Positions 45,140 to 54,742 of a stretch of 64,000 bases of DNA are shown here, in pieces. Below the pieces are notes generated by a model. It saw only the letters and a program-made list of their open reading frames with translations, did not search any database and was not told the DNA's origin. Both the position numbers and the translations under genes were made by a program. The stretch is taken from NCBI GenBank assembly GCA_963662395.1, contig OY759511.1, forward strand, positions 1,674,001 through 1,738,000, in the 5' to 3' direction. The stretch is from JAPOXR01 sp963662395. GTDB taxonomy: Bacteria; Pseudomonadota; Alphaproteobacteria; Rhodobacterales; Rhodobacteraceae. The stretch's first letter is position 1; each line of letters opens with the position of its first letter.

Positions 45140-46224
45140 TGTGACGACACTCCTTGCAGCGACCCTTTCCGCAGTTCATTCAGAGGCAGGTAGGGCACGA
45201 CCGAATTGTTCTCACCGGCATTCTGGTCAAGTATGACCTTGTCAACTGACCCGAGCACGCGCTCCATGGTCTCCAGATAAAGCCGTTTGCGGGTTACTTC
45301 CCTGGCCTTCTCGTATTCTCCGAGAACGGCAAGAAAACGGCTCGCTTCACCCTCGGCGACATTGACCACCTGTGCCCGGTACCCCTCGGCCTCCTCGAGC
45401 AGCTGTGCAGCCTCGCCGCGTGCCGCCGCCAGAACACGGTTGGCATAGGCATCAGCCTGTTTCTCGAGCCTGTCCCGCTCCTGTTCCGCCGCCTGGACCT
45501 CCCGGAAACTGTCGATCACCTCGCGCGGCGGGTCGGCCTTTTCGAAGTTGATCCGAACCACATTCATCCCGGAATCGTATGAATCCAGGGTGCTTTGAAT
45601 CAGATCCTCGAGATTGGAGGCCACGATTCCGCGATCACGGTTGAGGATCGGCGCCAGATCCGATCGGGCCATGATTTCTCGCATCGCCGATTCCGACACC
45701 GCCCGGATTGTTTCGGTCGGATTGGCCAGGTTGAACAGGAACTTGGCCGGGTCGTTGATGTTCCAGACAACCTGGAAATCCACATCGATGATGTTCTCGT
45801 CACCGGTCAGCATCAGGCCGTCATCGATTCGACCGTCGGTGCCTACCCCGATATCTTCGGTCCGCTCACGGGTGACCGACAGGATCTCCTTGGATACCAA
45901 CGGCCAGGGGGCAATATTCAGACCGGGCTGGCCAGTCTGGTAGTAGCTGCCCAGGAGAAGTTCCACCGATCGCTCTTCCGGCTTGACCGCGTAGAACGAG
46001 AAGAATGCCCAGATCCCGGCCAGCGCGACAATCGCCAGTCCGAATTGCGTCCGCGAAAACCGCGGTCCGCCGCCACCTCGCCCCGACCTGCCCTTGCGGC
46101 CGGATTTGCCAAATACGGAGTTCAGTCTGTTGCGTCCCTGGTTCAGGATTTCGTCAATATCCGGCATGTCCGGAGGTTGATTGCCCCTGTTTCCCCACGG
46201 GCCACCGCTGTTGTTGCCTGCCAT
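45136..46224 (-). CDS. hflK: FtsH protease activity modulator HflK
   Basis: A 362-residue partner of HflC. A Gly/Pro-rich cytoplasmic N-terminus (GGPWGNRGNQPPDMPDIDEIL) precedes the anchor (QFGLAIVALAGIWAFFSFYAV). The SPFH domain (EERSVELLLGSYYQTGQPGLN; NIIDVDFQVVWNINDPAKFLF) and a coiled-coil tail follow. First gene of the hflK-hflC-DUF2065-degP run; a more A+T-rich stretch just upstream (TTTACATGGTTAGG) may hold the promoter. Confidence 0.94.
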   Translation of the reverse strand: MAGNNSGGPWGNRGNQPPDMPDIDEILNQGRNRLNSVFGKSGRKGRSGRGGGGPRFSRTQFGLAIVALAGIWAFFSFYAVKPEERSVELLLGSYYQTGQPGLNIAPWPLVSKEILSVTRERTEDIGVGTDGRIDDGLMLTGDENIIDVDFQVVWNINDPAKFLFNLANPTETIRAVSESAMREIMARSDLAPILNRDRGIVASNLEDLIQSTLDSYDSGMNVVRINFEKADPPREVIDSFREVQAAEQERDRLEKQADAYANRVLAAARGEAAQLLEEAEGYRAQVVNVAEGEASRFLAVLGEYEKAREVTRKRLYLETMERVLGSVDKVILDQNAGENNSVVPYLPLNELRKGSLQGVSSQ

Positions 46225-46293
46225 CTGAGGTCCTTCCTCTGGAATTCGGCCAAATTGGTACTCACCTTTACATGGTTAGGCGGCGGCCGAAAA

Positions 46294-47670
46294 TCAAGTT
46301 TGCCTGACCGGTTCTGTCAATGTCACCAATTCCTCGGCAGCAGTCGGGTGCACGGCCACCGTCCGATCGAAGTCTTCCTTCGTCGCCCCCAGCTTCACCG
46401 CGACGCCAAGAACCTGGATCAATTCGCCGGCTCCCTGCCCCACCACATGGACTCCGATCACCCTGTTGGAGTCGCGCTCGACCACCAGTTTCATCAACAT
46501 TTTTTCCGGGGAGCCGGCAATCGCGGCCGCCAAAGGTCGGAAGCTGGTCGAATAGACCAGGATCGGGACCCGCGAGGCGGCTTCCTCCTCCGTCAGCCCC
46601 ACCGTCCCGATTTCCGGCCGGGTGAAGACTGCCGTTGGCACATCGGCGTGATCGACCGGGGTCGGATTGCCTCCGAACACCGTTTGCGCAAAGGCGGCCC
46701 CCTCCCGGATCGCAACCGGTGTCAGGTTGATTCGGTCAGTGACATCGCCAACTGCAAAGACCGACGGAACCGATGATTGCGAATAACGGTCGACAACCAC
46801 CCTGCCGCCCTGGCCCAGCTCGACGCCCGCCTTCTCCAGGCCAAGATTCCCGGTATTCGGCCGGCGACCGGTCGCATAGAGGACCAGGTCGAACTCGGAC
46901 ACGCTGTCATCGGTGGACGCAACCTCGACACCGCCATCGGCCCTGCCGATCGATACCGGCGAGACTCCAAGGGAGATACGGATGCCGCGCTCGGCCATGG
47001 CTGCCGAGACATGATCCCTCACCTCGTTGTCAAACCCCCGAAGAAGCTGTTCGCCGCGATATTGCTGGTGGACGCGGCAGCCGAGCCCGTTCAGTATTCC
47101 TGCAAATTCGCAGGCAATATATCCTCCGCCCACGACCAGGACCCGCTCGGGCAATTCTTCAAGCAGGAAAATGTCATTCGAGGTTGCGGCGTGTTCGGCC
47201 CCGGGAATATCCGGCACGAAGGCCTTCCCGCCGGTCGCAATCAGAACATGCTTGGCCGATCTCGGACCGGAGGCCGACAGTTCGACCGCGTGGGCATCGG
47301 CGAGCACCGCCCGTTCATCGAATATTTCCACCCCCGCATTGACCAGGTTGCACCGGTACACCTCCTCCAGCCTGGCTATCTCCCGGTCCTTGGCCTGCCT
47401 GAAGGCCTTCCAGTCGAAGGATGGCTGCCCGGCCTTCCACCCGAATCCGGCTGCATTGCGAAACCCGTCGGCAAAATCGGCGGCATTCACCATCAGCTTC
47501 TTCGGCACGCAGCCACGGATCACGCAGGTGCCGCCAAGCCGGTATTCCTCGGCAATGCCGACCCTGACACCGGTCGCCGCGGCCATCCGGGCGGCCCGGA
47601 CCCCGCCGGAGCCCCCACCAATGACAAAAAGGTCATAGTCAAATCCCGGCCGGTCAGAGTGGTGGCCCAT
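46294..47670 (-). CDS. gor: Glutathione-disulfide reductase
   Basis: A 458-residue FAD-dependent disulfide reductase. FAD fold DLFVIGGGSGGVRAARMAA, redox disulfide GGTCVIRGCVPKKLMV, NAD(P) fold VLVVGGGYIACEFAGIL and the C-terminal His-Glu pair in RTVAVHPTAAEELVTL identify glutathione reductase. It keeps glutathione reduced, matching the glutathione-dependent proteins elsewhere in the window. Its ATG shares one base with the rpiA stop, so the two are cotranscribed. Confidence 0.93.
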   Translation of the reverse strand: MGHHSDRPGFDYDLFVIGGGSGGVRAARMAAATGVRVGIAEEYRLGGTCVIRGCVPKKLMVNAADFADGFRNAAGFGWKAGQPSFDWKAFRQAKDREIARLEEVYRCNLVNAGVEIFDERAVLADAHAVELSASGPRSAKHVLIATGGKAFVPDIPGAEHAATSNDIFLLEELPERVLVVGGGYIACEFAGILNGLGCRVHQQYRGEQLLRGFDNEVRDHVSAAMAERGIRISLGVSPVSIGRADGGVEVASTDDSVSEFDLVLYATGRRPNTGNLGLEKAGVELGQGGRVVVDRYSQSSVPSVFAVGDVTDRINLTPVAIREGAAFAQTVFGGNPTPVDHADVPTAVFTRPEIGTVGLTEEEAASRVPILVYSTSFRPLAAAIAGSPEKMLMKLVVERDSNRVIGVHVVGQGAGELIQVLGVAVKLGATKEDFDRTVAVHPTAAEELVTLTEPVRQT

Positions 47671-48407
47671 TATCCGCCCTCCCCTGGCCGGCCCCGGCCT
47701 TCGACCAGGATCGTGCCGTCATTCCGGCCGATGACCGCCCGCTCACAATGTCCGATGAAGAAACCGGTCTCCACCACGCCGGCAATCTTCACCAGATCGT
47801 CGTGAAGTCCGGCCGGGTCTGGAACGGGCCCGAGACTGAAGTCCAGGATATGATTGCCTTCATCGGTGACAAACCGGCCTCCTGCTCCCGGGCGCAGTTT
47901 ACCGACAACAGTGTCAAGACCGGCATTGCGCAGGCAGTCGCCGATGCGGGACTGTGTCGATTGCCAGCCGAACGGGGTGACCTCGACCGGAAGCGGATAA
48001 CCACCCAGGGCGGCGGAGCGCTTGGTCTCGTCAGCTATCACCACGAACCGGTCAGAGCTCTCGGCGACGATCTTCTCCTGGAGAAGCGCACCGCCGCCGC
48101 CCTTGATGACGTCAAGGTCGGGATTGATCTCGTCGGCACCGTCAATGGTCAAATCAAGCCATCCGACCTCCTGCAGGCTGACAGGCTCCAGCCCCTGCCG
48201 GCGAGCCAGTTCCGCACAACCGGTCGATGTTGCAACCACGGTGACCTTCAGCGAACATTCGCGGACCCGGCGACCGATTGTCACTACCAGCCATCGGGCC
48301 GTCGACCCGGTTCCCAGCCCGACCCGCATGCCCGACCGGACAAACCCGGCGGCGAACTCGGCACATGAGATCTTGGCCTGGAGGTTGCGGTCCGTATCGG
48401 CTGTCAT
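47670..48407 (-). CDS. rpiA: Ribose-5-phosphate isomerase A
   Basis: A 245-residue RpiA of the pentose phosphate pathway, interconverting ribose 5-phosphate and ribulose 5-phosphate. Conserved phosphate and catalytic segments are VGLGTGSTARWLV, TIDGADEINPDLDVIKGGGGALLQEKIVA, VIADETKRSAALGGYPLPVEVTPFG and TDEGNHILDFSLG. It is upstream of gor in a two-gene unit and divergent from the serine dehydratase gene, with a 160-base gap between starts. Confidence 0.95.
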   Translation of the reverse strand: MTADTDRNLQAKISCAEFAAGFVRSGMRVGLGTGSTARWLVVTIGRRVRECSLKVTVVATSTGCAELARRQGLEPVSLQEVGWLDLTIDGADEINPDLDVIKGGGGALLQEKIVAESSDRFVVIADETKRSAALGGYPLPVEVTPFGWQSTQSRIGDCLRNAGLDTVVGKLRPGAGGRFVTDEGNHILDFSLGPVPDPAGLHDDLVKIAGVVETGFFIGHCERAVIGRNDGTILVEGRGRPGEGG

Positions 48408-48567
48408 CGGTGATTCTCCGCTGCCCGGTTGCGCTTATAGTCGGCCACCACCCGGAACATAAGCAAATGCGTGTACGGCCCGCGGGGCTTTCGGCCAATT
48501 CCGGTTTTGTGCAATACATGATTGGGATAATGCCGTTGAAAGGAACCGGCTGGCGGGAAGGTCCGCG

Positions 48568-49944
48568 ATGTTCTTCAGCACCTTCGAAATCTTCAAGATC
48601 GGAATTGGCCCATCCAGTTCGCACACAATCGGACCGATGGTGGCAGCGAGCAGGTTCCTCGAGATGATCCGGCAGCGGAGCGGCGCCTGGCCACCGGGGA
48701 TCAGGGTGTCACTGCACGGTTCGCTTGCCTTTACCGGGCGCGGTCACGGCACCGACCGGGCCATCATGCTCGGCCTCGACGGCTTCGACCCCGGAAATTT
48801 CGATATCCTACTGGCGAACACGGCAATTGCCCGGATCAGGCAAACCGGGAAGGTCAGCCCGTCCGGCATGCCGAACTTCGACTTCAACCCGGAAATCGAC
48901 CTGGTCTTCGACTACGAAAGACGGCTTCCGGGGCATGCGAACGGAATGATCTTCTACGCCCTGGATGCCGATGGGGATGTCGCCTTGCGGGAGACCTATT
49001 ACTCGGTCGGAGGCGGAACGGTCCTGACCGAGAATGAACTTGCAAGCGGTGCCTGGGGAGAGACACGGCAGGACGTTCCCTACCCGTATGCCACGGCCTC
49101 GGACCTGCTGGAACAGGCTGGCCGGCACCAGGACGGGATTCGCGGGGTGGTTTACGACAATGAACTGGTTGCAAGATCGGCAACCGAAATCGAGTTCGGC
49201 ACGGAGAACATCTGGGCAGCGATGAATTCCTGCATCGAACGTGGCCTTGGCACCTTTGGCACGCTTCCGGGCGGCCTCAACGTACGGCGCCGGGCAGCAG
49301 CCATTCACCAGGATCTGCTGTCGCAGCAGGGGAAGAACCTTGCGGCGCCGCATGTCATCAATGACTGGATCTCCGTCTATGCGATGGCGGTCAACGAGGA
49401 GAATGCCGGAGGCGGGCAAATCGTCACCGCCCCGACCAACGGGGCGGCTGGCGTCATCCCTGCCACGCTCAGATACTATCTCGGCCATGTTCCGGGTGCA
49501 CAGCAATCCAGGATACCGGATTTCCTGTTCGCTGCCGCCGCCATTGGCGGCATCATCAAGCAGAACGCGTCGATCTCCGGCGCCGAATGCGGCTGCCAGG
49601 CCGAAGTCGGGTCCGCGGCGGCCATGGCCGCCGCCGGGCTCTGCGACGTGCTGGGTGGCACACCGCAGCAAGTCGAGAATGCAGCCGAGATTGCCCTTGA
49701 ACATCACTTGGGCATGACCTGCGATCCGGTCGGAGGGCTGGTCCAGGTACCCTGTATCGAGCGTAACGGGCTCGGAGCCATCAAGGCGGTTTCCTCGGCC
49801 TCGCTTGCCTTGCGCGGTGACGGCACGCATTTCATCTCGCTCGATTCATGCATTGACACCATGCGGCGCACCGGTGCCGACATGAGCGTCAAATACAAGG
49901 AGACATCACTCGGCGGTCTCGCCGTCAGTGTTCCCAATTGTTGA
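48568..49944 (+). CDS. sdaA: L-serine ammonia-lyase
   Basis: A 458-residue iron-sulfur serine dehydratase that turns L-serine into pyruvate and ammonia. The N-terminal beta domain begins FEIFKIGIGPSSSHTIGPM. The alpha domain has NEENAGGGQIVTAPTNGAAGVIPA and the cluster cysteines in SGAECGCQAEVGSA and MTCDPVGGLVQVPCIER. The fused single-chain form with SSSHT near the N-terminus is the type I enzyme. GGAAGG precedes the ATG. Confidence 0.95.
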   Translation: MFFSTFEIFKIGIGPSSSHTIGPMVAASRFLEMIRQRSGAWPPGIRVSLHGSLAFTGRGHGTDRAIMLGLDGFDPGNFDILLANTAIARIRQTGKVSPSGMPNFDFNPEIDLVFDYERRLPGHANGMIFYALDADGDVALRETYYSVGGGTVLTENELASGAWGETRQDVPYPYATASDLLEQAGRHQDGIRGVVYDNELVARSATEIEFGTENIWAAMNSCIERGLGTFGTLPGGLNVRRRAAAIHQDLLSQQGKNLAAPHVINDWISVYAMAVNEENAGGGQIVTAPTNGAAGVIPATLRYYLGHVPGAQQSRIPDFLFAAAAIGGIIKQNASISGAECGCQAEVGSAAAMAAAGLCDVLGGTPQQVENAAEIALEHHLGMTCDPVGGLVQVPCIERNGLGAIKAVSSASLALRGDGTHFISLDSCIDTMRRTGADMSVKYKETSLGGLAVSVPNC

Positions 49945-50058
49945 CCGGGTTTGTTCGGCAGCTGGCGTGGATGTCTCCCACACCCCGAACGACGCCGGTT
50001 GCACCGTCTCCGGATTTGCCACTATTGGGTCACCGAACCACCGAGGGGAGCACCTGCA

Positions 50059-51039
50059 ATGCCCGGAACACTCATCATAGGCGGCGGCGGGATGATCGGG
50101 CAGAAGATTGCCGCAAGGCTGAACGGAGATCCGGCCAGCACCACACTTCTTGACCTGGAGTTCCCGGTCGAAGGATCAGGGGCTGCGTCGAGGGTGACCG
50201 GCAGCATCTCGGATGACCGGATCATTGCCAGGTTGGTCGCCGACAGGCCTGATGTCATCTTTCACCTGGCGGCGATCCTGTCCGGCGAGTCCGAAAGGGA
50301 CTTCGACAAGGGCTGGCAAGTCAACATGTTTGCCAACTGGCGATTGCTCGAGGCCCTGCGCCGGGAACATCTTGCCTGCGACGGCCGCTACCGTCCGCGT
50401 GTCGTCTTCGCGTCCTCGGCGGCGGCCTTTGGCCCACCCTTCTCCGGGCCGGTCGAAGACCAGTTCATCTGCGAGCCGCGAACCTCCTACGGCGCCCAGA
50501 AGGTTGCATCCGAACTGATGGTATCGGATTTCAGCCGCAAGGGGTTCATCGATGGCGTCTCGCTCAGGCTACCGACAATCTGCGTGCGACCGGGCAAGCC
50601 GAACTCGGCCGCCTCGTCGTTCTTCTCGGCGCTGGTGCGTGAGCCGCTGAACGGAAGGCGGGCATCGGTGCCGCTGCCGCTGGAATTCCGGCACATGCAC
50701 GCCTCTCCGAGATCGGCAGCCGGGTTCTTCCTGCACGCCAGCCGGATGGACACCACCCTGCTCGATGGCCGGCGGTCCCTGAACATGCCGTCGGTATCCT
50801 GCACGATCGGCGAACAGGTCGAAGCGCTCCGCGATGCAGCCGGAAGCAGCGTCATCGAACTGATCAACATGGAACCGGACCCCTTTATCGAAGCGATCGT
50901 CACCGGCTGGGCCGGAGCATTCTCGACCGAGCGGGCCAGATCCCTCGGATTCGAGGTCGAAGACAGCTTCGCCGAGATCATCCGGGCCTATATCGAGGAT
51001 GACCTGCCGGCCGACAGGGCCGCCGGTCAGATGGACTGA
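50059..51039 (+). CDS. NAD-dependent epimerase/dehydratase, D-erythronate dehydrogenase (DenD)-like
   Basis: A 326-residue extended short-chain dehydrogenase. The N-terminal NAD motif is LIIGGGGMIGQKIAARL. The catalytic tyrosine and lysine are in TSYGAQKVASEL, with Ser in VFASSAAAFG. The pattern LRLPTICVRPGKPNSAASSFFSALVREPLNG is typical of DenD-type proteins that oxidise four-carbon sugar acids. Substrate is inferred only. The start at 50059 follows GAGGGGAG. Downstream of sdaA by 114 bases. Confidence 0.85.
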   Translation: MPGTLIIGGGGMIGQKIAARLNGDPASTTLLDLEFPVEGSGAASRVTGSISDDRIIARLVADRPDVIFHLAAILSGESERDFDKGWQVNMFANWRLLEALRREHLACDGRYRPRVVFASSAAAFGPPFSGPVEDQFICEPRTSYGAQKVASELMVSDFSRKGFIDGVSLRLPTICVRPGKPNSAASSFFSALVREPLNGRRASVPLPLEFRHMHASPRSAAGFFLHASRMDTTLLDGRRSLNMPSVSCTIGEQVEALRDAAGSSVIELINMEPDPFIEAIVTGWAGAFSTERARSLGFEVEDSFAEIIRAYIEDDLPADRAAGQMD

Positions 51040-51148
51040 CCCGGGCCCGTCGGCTCTGGATGCTGACATCGAAACAGGAAACCAGTCGGCTGGATGTCTG
51101 AACGGCTCCCAGCGAACGATCGAATCAGTTGCCGGTGCGAACCGATGG

Positions 51149-51583
51149 TCAGGCGGCCGCTTCCACGGTGATGACGAGGCGCTTGCCGAACCGCGAGAGT
51201 GCGTCCTCCAACCTGCCGATCCTGGTCGCGTGACGGGGATCCAGCATGCGGCTAACCTCGCTTTCCTGAACGCCCATGGCCACCGCGAAAGCGCTGTTGG
51301 ACAGTCGTTGCTCACGCACGGCCTCGTAGAGCGCCGTCTTCGCGGCCAGAATCGCGCCGGGAACTACAGAATGCCGGCCCCTGGCCGGGCTCGGCGCGGG
51401 AATATCCTCGCGCCGCGCGATGCGGCCCGCGAGAGCCTCCTCCAGGCAATCCGCGGCTTCCGTCATTACCTCGTCGAACGTGTCGCCATCCGTGAACGCC
51501 TCGTCGAAATCCGGGAACGTCACCGAAAAACCGCCTTCGGGCTCCTTGTGAAGGTCCACCGGATAGCTGTATCGCGTTGCCAT
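51149..51583 (-). CDS. hicB: HicB-family antitoxin
   Basis: A 144-residue antitoxin. The N-terminal HicB fold reads YPVDLHKEPEGGFSVTFPDFDEAFTDGDTFDEVM, with LEEALAGRIARREDIPAPS. A C-terminal helix-turn-helix follows (LSNSAFAVAMGVQESEVSRMLDPRHATRIGRLEDAL) that would bind its own promoter. It starts 11 bases after the hicA stop, the common toxin-first order. The pair appears intact, unlike the other toxin-antitoxin loci in this window. Confidence 0.9.
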   Translation of the reverse strand: MATRYSYPVDLHKEPEGGFSVTFPDFDEAFTDGDTFDEVMTEAADCLEEALAGRIARREDIPAPSPARGRHSVVPGAILAAKTALYEAVREQRLSNSAFAVAMGVQESEVSRMLDPRHATRIGRLEDALSRFGKRLVITVEAAA

Positions 51584-51594
51584 GATCGGAATTC

Positions 51595-51807
51595 CTAAAG
51601 CTCTTTCGGGTCGATGCCGAGTTGTTTGCACATGCCGAGAAAAGTGCCGGTCTTCAACGGTTTCCTGCCACCCTTCACCACGGTGTGGCGGTCGCCGAAA
51701 TACAAGGTTCCATGACTGCCCTTGCCTCTTATCCGGTCAAACCTGACGTCGATACCATTCCTGCGAGCCAATTTTCCTACCTTCGCAATGAACTCACGCC
51801 CGTTCAT
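51595..51807 (-). CDS. hicA: HicA-family mRNA interferase toxin
   Basis: A 70-residue double-stranded-RNA-binding-fold toxin. It reads REFIAKVGKLARRNGIDVRF, then RGKGSHGTLYFGDRHTVV, in which GSH holds the catalytic histidine, then LKTGTFLGMCKQLGI. It cleaves mRNA when not held by HicB. Start at 51807 (MNGREF) is the family-like start; its ATGA overlaps the stop of the relaxase remnant frame by chance or by fusion of segments. Confidence 0.9.
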   Translation of the reverse strand: MNGREFIAKVGKLARRNGIDVRFDRIRGKGSHGTLYFGDRHTVVKGGRKPLKTGTFLGMCKQLGIDPKEL

Positions 51808-52735
51808 GGACCGCAATTTCGCACAAAGATGTGCGAGCGGGCAAGCGTTGTCTCGAACATTTCAATGCGAACCGGCGAAAGCAGACGGTCTTGACACCCG
51901 GCGAGACCCCGGCGATTTCGCGGCAATCCACGAAACGCGGCAGCCACGGCCAAAATTGTCCCGGCAAATTCGACGTCCGGCATTGAACGCAACGCTTGCG
52001 AATAGTCGGCAAACTCGAAGCCGGGCAGCCCGCCCACCGTTGTTGGTGTCAGCCTGTAGCCGCCATCGGTCAGTATCCGGGCCAGGGTGTTGCGGTACCA
52101 GGCCCCGATCAGCCTGCGGTTCCGCATCAGCAGGGTCGGCTCGACACTGCGCCAGGTGTCGGCCTGGCTTCGGGTCATGTTGGCCAGGACGACATGGGTG
52201 TGAAGCTGCGGATCGTTGCCCCGGCTCGCCACGTGGCGGAAGGTGGTGGCGATCATGCCGTCTGCAGCCTCGCGCGGCCGCTTGCCGGTATTTGGATCAT
52301 AGCCCCGGGTCTGGAGGAATTCGGCCCCGATCCAGTCGAGCGTGTCCCGCACCGCCCGGTCATGGGCGCGCATCACCCTCCTGTCGCCATGCAGCAGCGC
52401 TTCCAGCGAGACCGATTTCGGCACCGAGAAGGTCAGATCCCGGCCGGGGCGGCGTCGATGCTCGCCGGTGGCCGCCCGAGCCGGATGCCGGTGCCGGGGA
52501 CGTGGCCGGATAGGATGGAGATGAAGGCCCGCTTGCCGACCCGCCCCGGCAGGCCGAGGAGCCTGGCGGCGCGCCCGTGCCAGCGATTGGCCGACTGGTG
52601 CGACGGATCATGGAGGTAGTCGTGCAGGCAATAGCCACAGGCCCGTTCGACGCTGACCAGCCCGCGCGGCCCCGACAGAATCAGAGGGTGCCAGGCGCCG
52701 TTGCCGGCTCGGCGATTAGAGTGTCAGTCCTCATC
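51804..52735 (-). pseudogene. MobF/TrwC-type conjugative relaxase remnant
   Basis: Piece of a MobF relaxase. The three-histidine metal motif region is clear (ATTFRHVASRGNDPQLHTHVV), preceded by DLTFSVPKSVSLEALLHGD and, in a second frame, by CLHDYLHDPSHQSANRWHGRAARLLGLPG. The frame shift falls near 52460-52480. The catalytic N-terminal tyrosines and all helicase domains are missing, and the C-terminal residues lose family similarity after about 51960. It is a leftover of a plasmid or integrative element. Confidence 0.7.
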
Positions 52736-52739
52736 GCGG

Positions 52740-53137
52740 ATGTCCGGGCCCTGCCTGTCGCTGCGTGCCATGTATTCACATGATCCTGCTACCTCGGCAA
52801 CACCGCATCGGTTTGCAATGTGGGGCGCGGAACCGGACGGGGTCGCCAAAGCGGCCGCACCCGTGAGGGCCGATCCAGGTCGCCCGGACTCGCTCCACGG
52901 AAAGAAGCCTATCGGGCAGTGCCGGGACTCCAAGGGCGGCGAGCGCCCTGGCCGCCGGAGGCCTGGCAAGAGTTCGTTGCCCGATATGTTCCGCCGACCC
53001 TGCCGGTGCAGGATCAATTCGCGTAATCCCTTCAATGGTTACCCGACAACACTACTCACCCAACTCACGCGATCGCCAAGCACCTGAGCCTGACCCGGTC
53101 ATGTGGCCCAGGGCAGGGAACCGGCCGCGGGAAGGCG
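52740..53137. other. Unassigned stretch in accessory island
   Basis: About 400 bases between the relaxase remnant and the nucleoside-deoxyribosyltransferase-like gene. Short frames occur on both strands, but none carries a recognisable motif. Confidence 0.35.
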
Positions 53138-53613
53138 TCAAGTGATCTCCGCCCGGATCCGGTTTACGAGTTTCCTCCGAAGCTCGTCTTCCTTTCCGTC
53201 TTCCCAATGGATGCAGTTGTACTGGCGGAGGTCGAAATGGACGTGATCAATGAGATCGGATCGGCAGGTCCAGATCACTTTCTTGCCAAGGCCGTGGGCA
53301 AGACCGGCCTCGTAGTAGACCCCGCCCCTGGCGATTGCAGTCTTACCGGATTTGGCGTCATTGTCAGGTAGCAGCCCGCATGTGAAATCGCAGACCAGGA
53401 AGCGGGCCCGGCGGATCTCGGCGACGATCTCGTCACAGATCTTGTTGGCATGCTCCTTCCGGTTGATAAGGAGCGGTGTGAAGTCTGCGTCGGTGATTGC
53501 CGGTGCGATGCCCTTCTCCAATGCGGCCTTGACTTCATTGTCGAACCACATGGCAACGAACGCAGTGTCGGACACCAAGGCCTCGCCACCGGTCTCAAGC
53601 CGGTTGAGGCCGG
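53138..53613 (-). pseudogene. Nucleoside 2-deoxyribosyltransferase-like protein, 5'-truncated
   Basis: The remaining C-terminal domain reads SDTAFVAMWFDNEVKAALEKG, then HANKICDEIVAEIRRARFLVCDFT, GGVYYEAGLAHGLGKKVIWTC and HVHFDLRQYNCIHWED. This is the nucleoside 2-deoxyribosyltransferase-like fold often found as the effector half of larger proteins. GTG at 53578 could start a 146-residue form. However, plausible coding (GLNRLETGGEAL) runs upstream to 53613, where the IS66-type inverted repeat begins, so the N-terminus was probably lost. Function of the parent protein is unknown. Confidence 0.6.
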
Positions 53614-53709
53614 GTAAACGATGGCGTGGACGCCCCCTCCGAACGGCGTCAGGATGCGCCAGGGAAAACGCCGGACCGGCTGCGCGTGAAATCGACGGAG
53701 GAAACGTCC

Positions 53710-54742
53710 ATGGAACAGGCTGCCATCATCGGCATCGACATTTCAAAGCGGAGTCTTCGACTTCACGGTGCAACTGCCGACGGCCAGCCGGTCTTCCGCA
53801 GGTCACTGCCGTGCGGCAGGCATCGCCCCTTCCTCGCCGAACTGCCATCATGCCTGCAGGTGTGGAGGCCTGCGGCGGCGCCCGTCACCGGGGTCGCCGG
53901 ATCATCGCCATGGGCCATGAGTGCAGGCTGATCCCGCCGGTCCATGTCAAGCCCTTCGCCGGCCGCCTACAGGCCGACCGGAACGATGCCGCCGCCATCG
54001 CCCTGGCCGCGCAGCGCAGGGCCATGCCCCTCGTGGCCGTGAAGTCCGGGGAAGCCCGGGCCGATGCCATGCTCTTTCGGACCCGGGCACTCATGGTCCG
54101 GCAGCGGACGCAGGCCGGGGGCTCGCTCCGGGGCCACCTGGCCGAATTCGGCCTCGCCTCCCCGCGGGGCACGGCGAATGTCGAAAGACTGCGCCGGGAG
54201 CTGGCGGAAGCACCGGAGCCACCACCCGAACAGGTGGCCGGGATGGCCGGGCTGCTGTTCACCCGGATCGCCTCGCTCTCCGCGCAGATCACCGGCCTCG
54301 AGCAGCAGATCCGCATCCGGGCGCGCGAGCGGGAGGAGATGAAAAGGCTGATGACCATTCCCGGCATCGGTCCGGTATGTGCCATGGCCGTCCATGCCTT
54401 CGCCCCGCCGATGGCGAGCTTCCGCCGTGGCCGGGACTTCGCGGCCCTGTCGGGCTGACACCTCGGGAGCAGCAGGCGGCCGGCCGGCAGCTTCCGGGAC
54501 GGATCACCAGGATGCGGCAGCGGGACCTCCGGCAGCTGCTGGTGCCCGGTGCCACCGCGGTGACCGGGCACCGGCGCCAATCCGATCCGCGGAATGATTC
54601 CCGGCTGGCGAGGATGATCGCCGGGAAGCCGCCGAAGCTGGTGGCGGTGGCGCTGGCGAACAGGATGGCGCGCATGATCCGGGCGCGGTCGGCCTGCCGC
54701 GAGGATGACCGCACGCCGGCGGCGATGGCCGCGGCGGCGTGA
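53710..54742 (+). pseudogene. IS110-family transposase, two frameshifts
   Basis: A DEDD-type IS110 transposase in three frames. The start MEQAAIIGIDISKRSLRLHG (with the first catalytic Asp) is preceded by GGAGGAAACG. Near 53855 reading moves to a second frame (GVEACGGARHRGRRIIAMGHE; FAGRLQADRNDAAAIA; RLMTIPGIGPVCAMAV). Near 54455 it moves to a third (GLTPREQQAAGRQLPGRITRM; LRQLLVPGATAV), which ends at 54742. Order of motifs is complete, so inactivation is recent or frames are bypassed. Confidence 0.8.
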
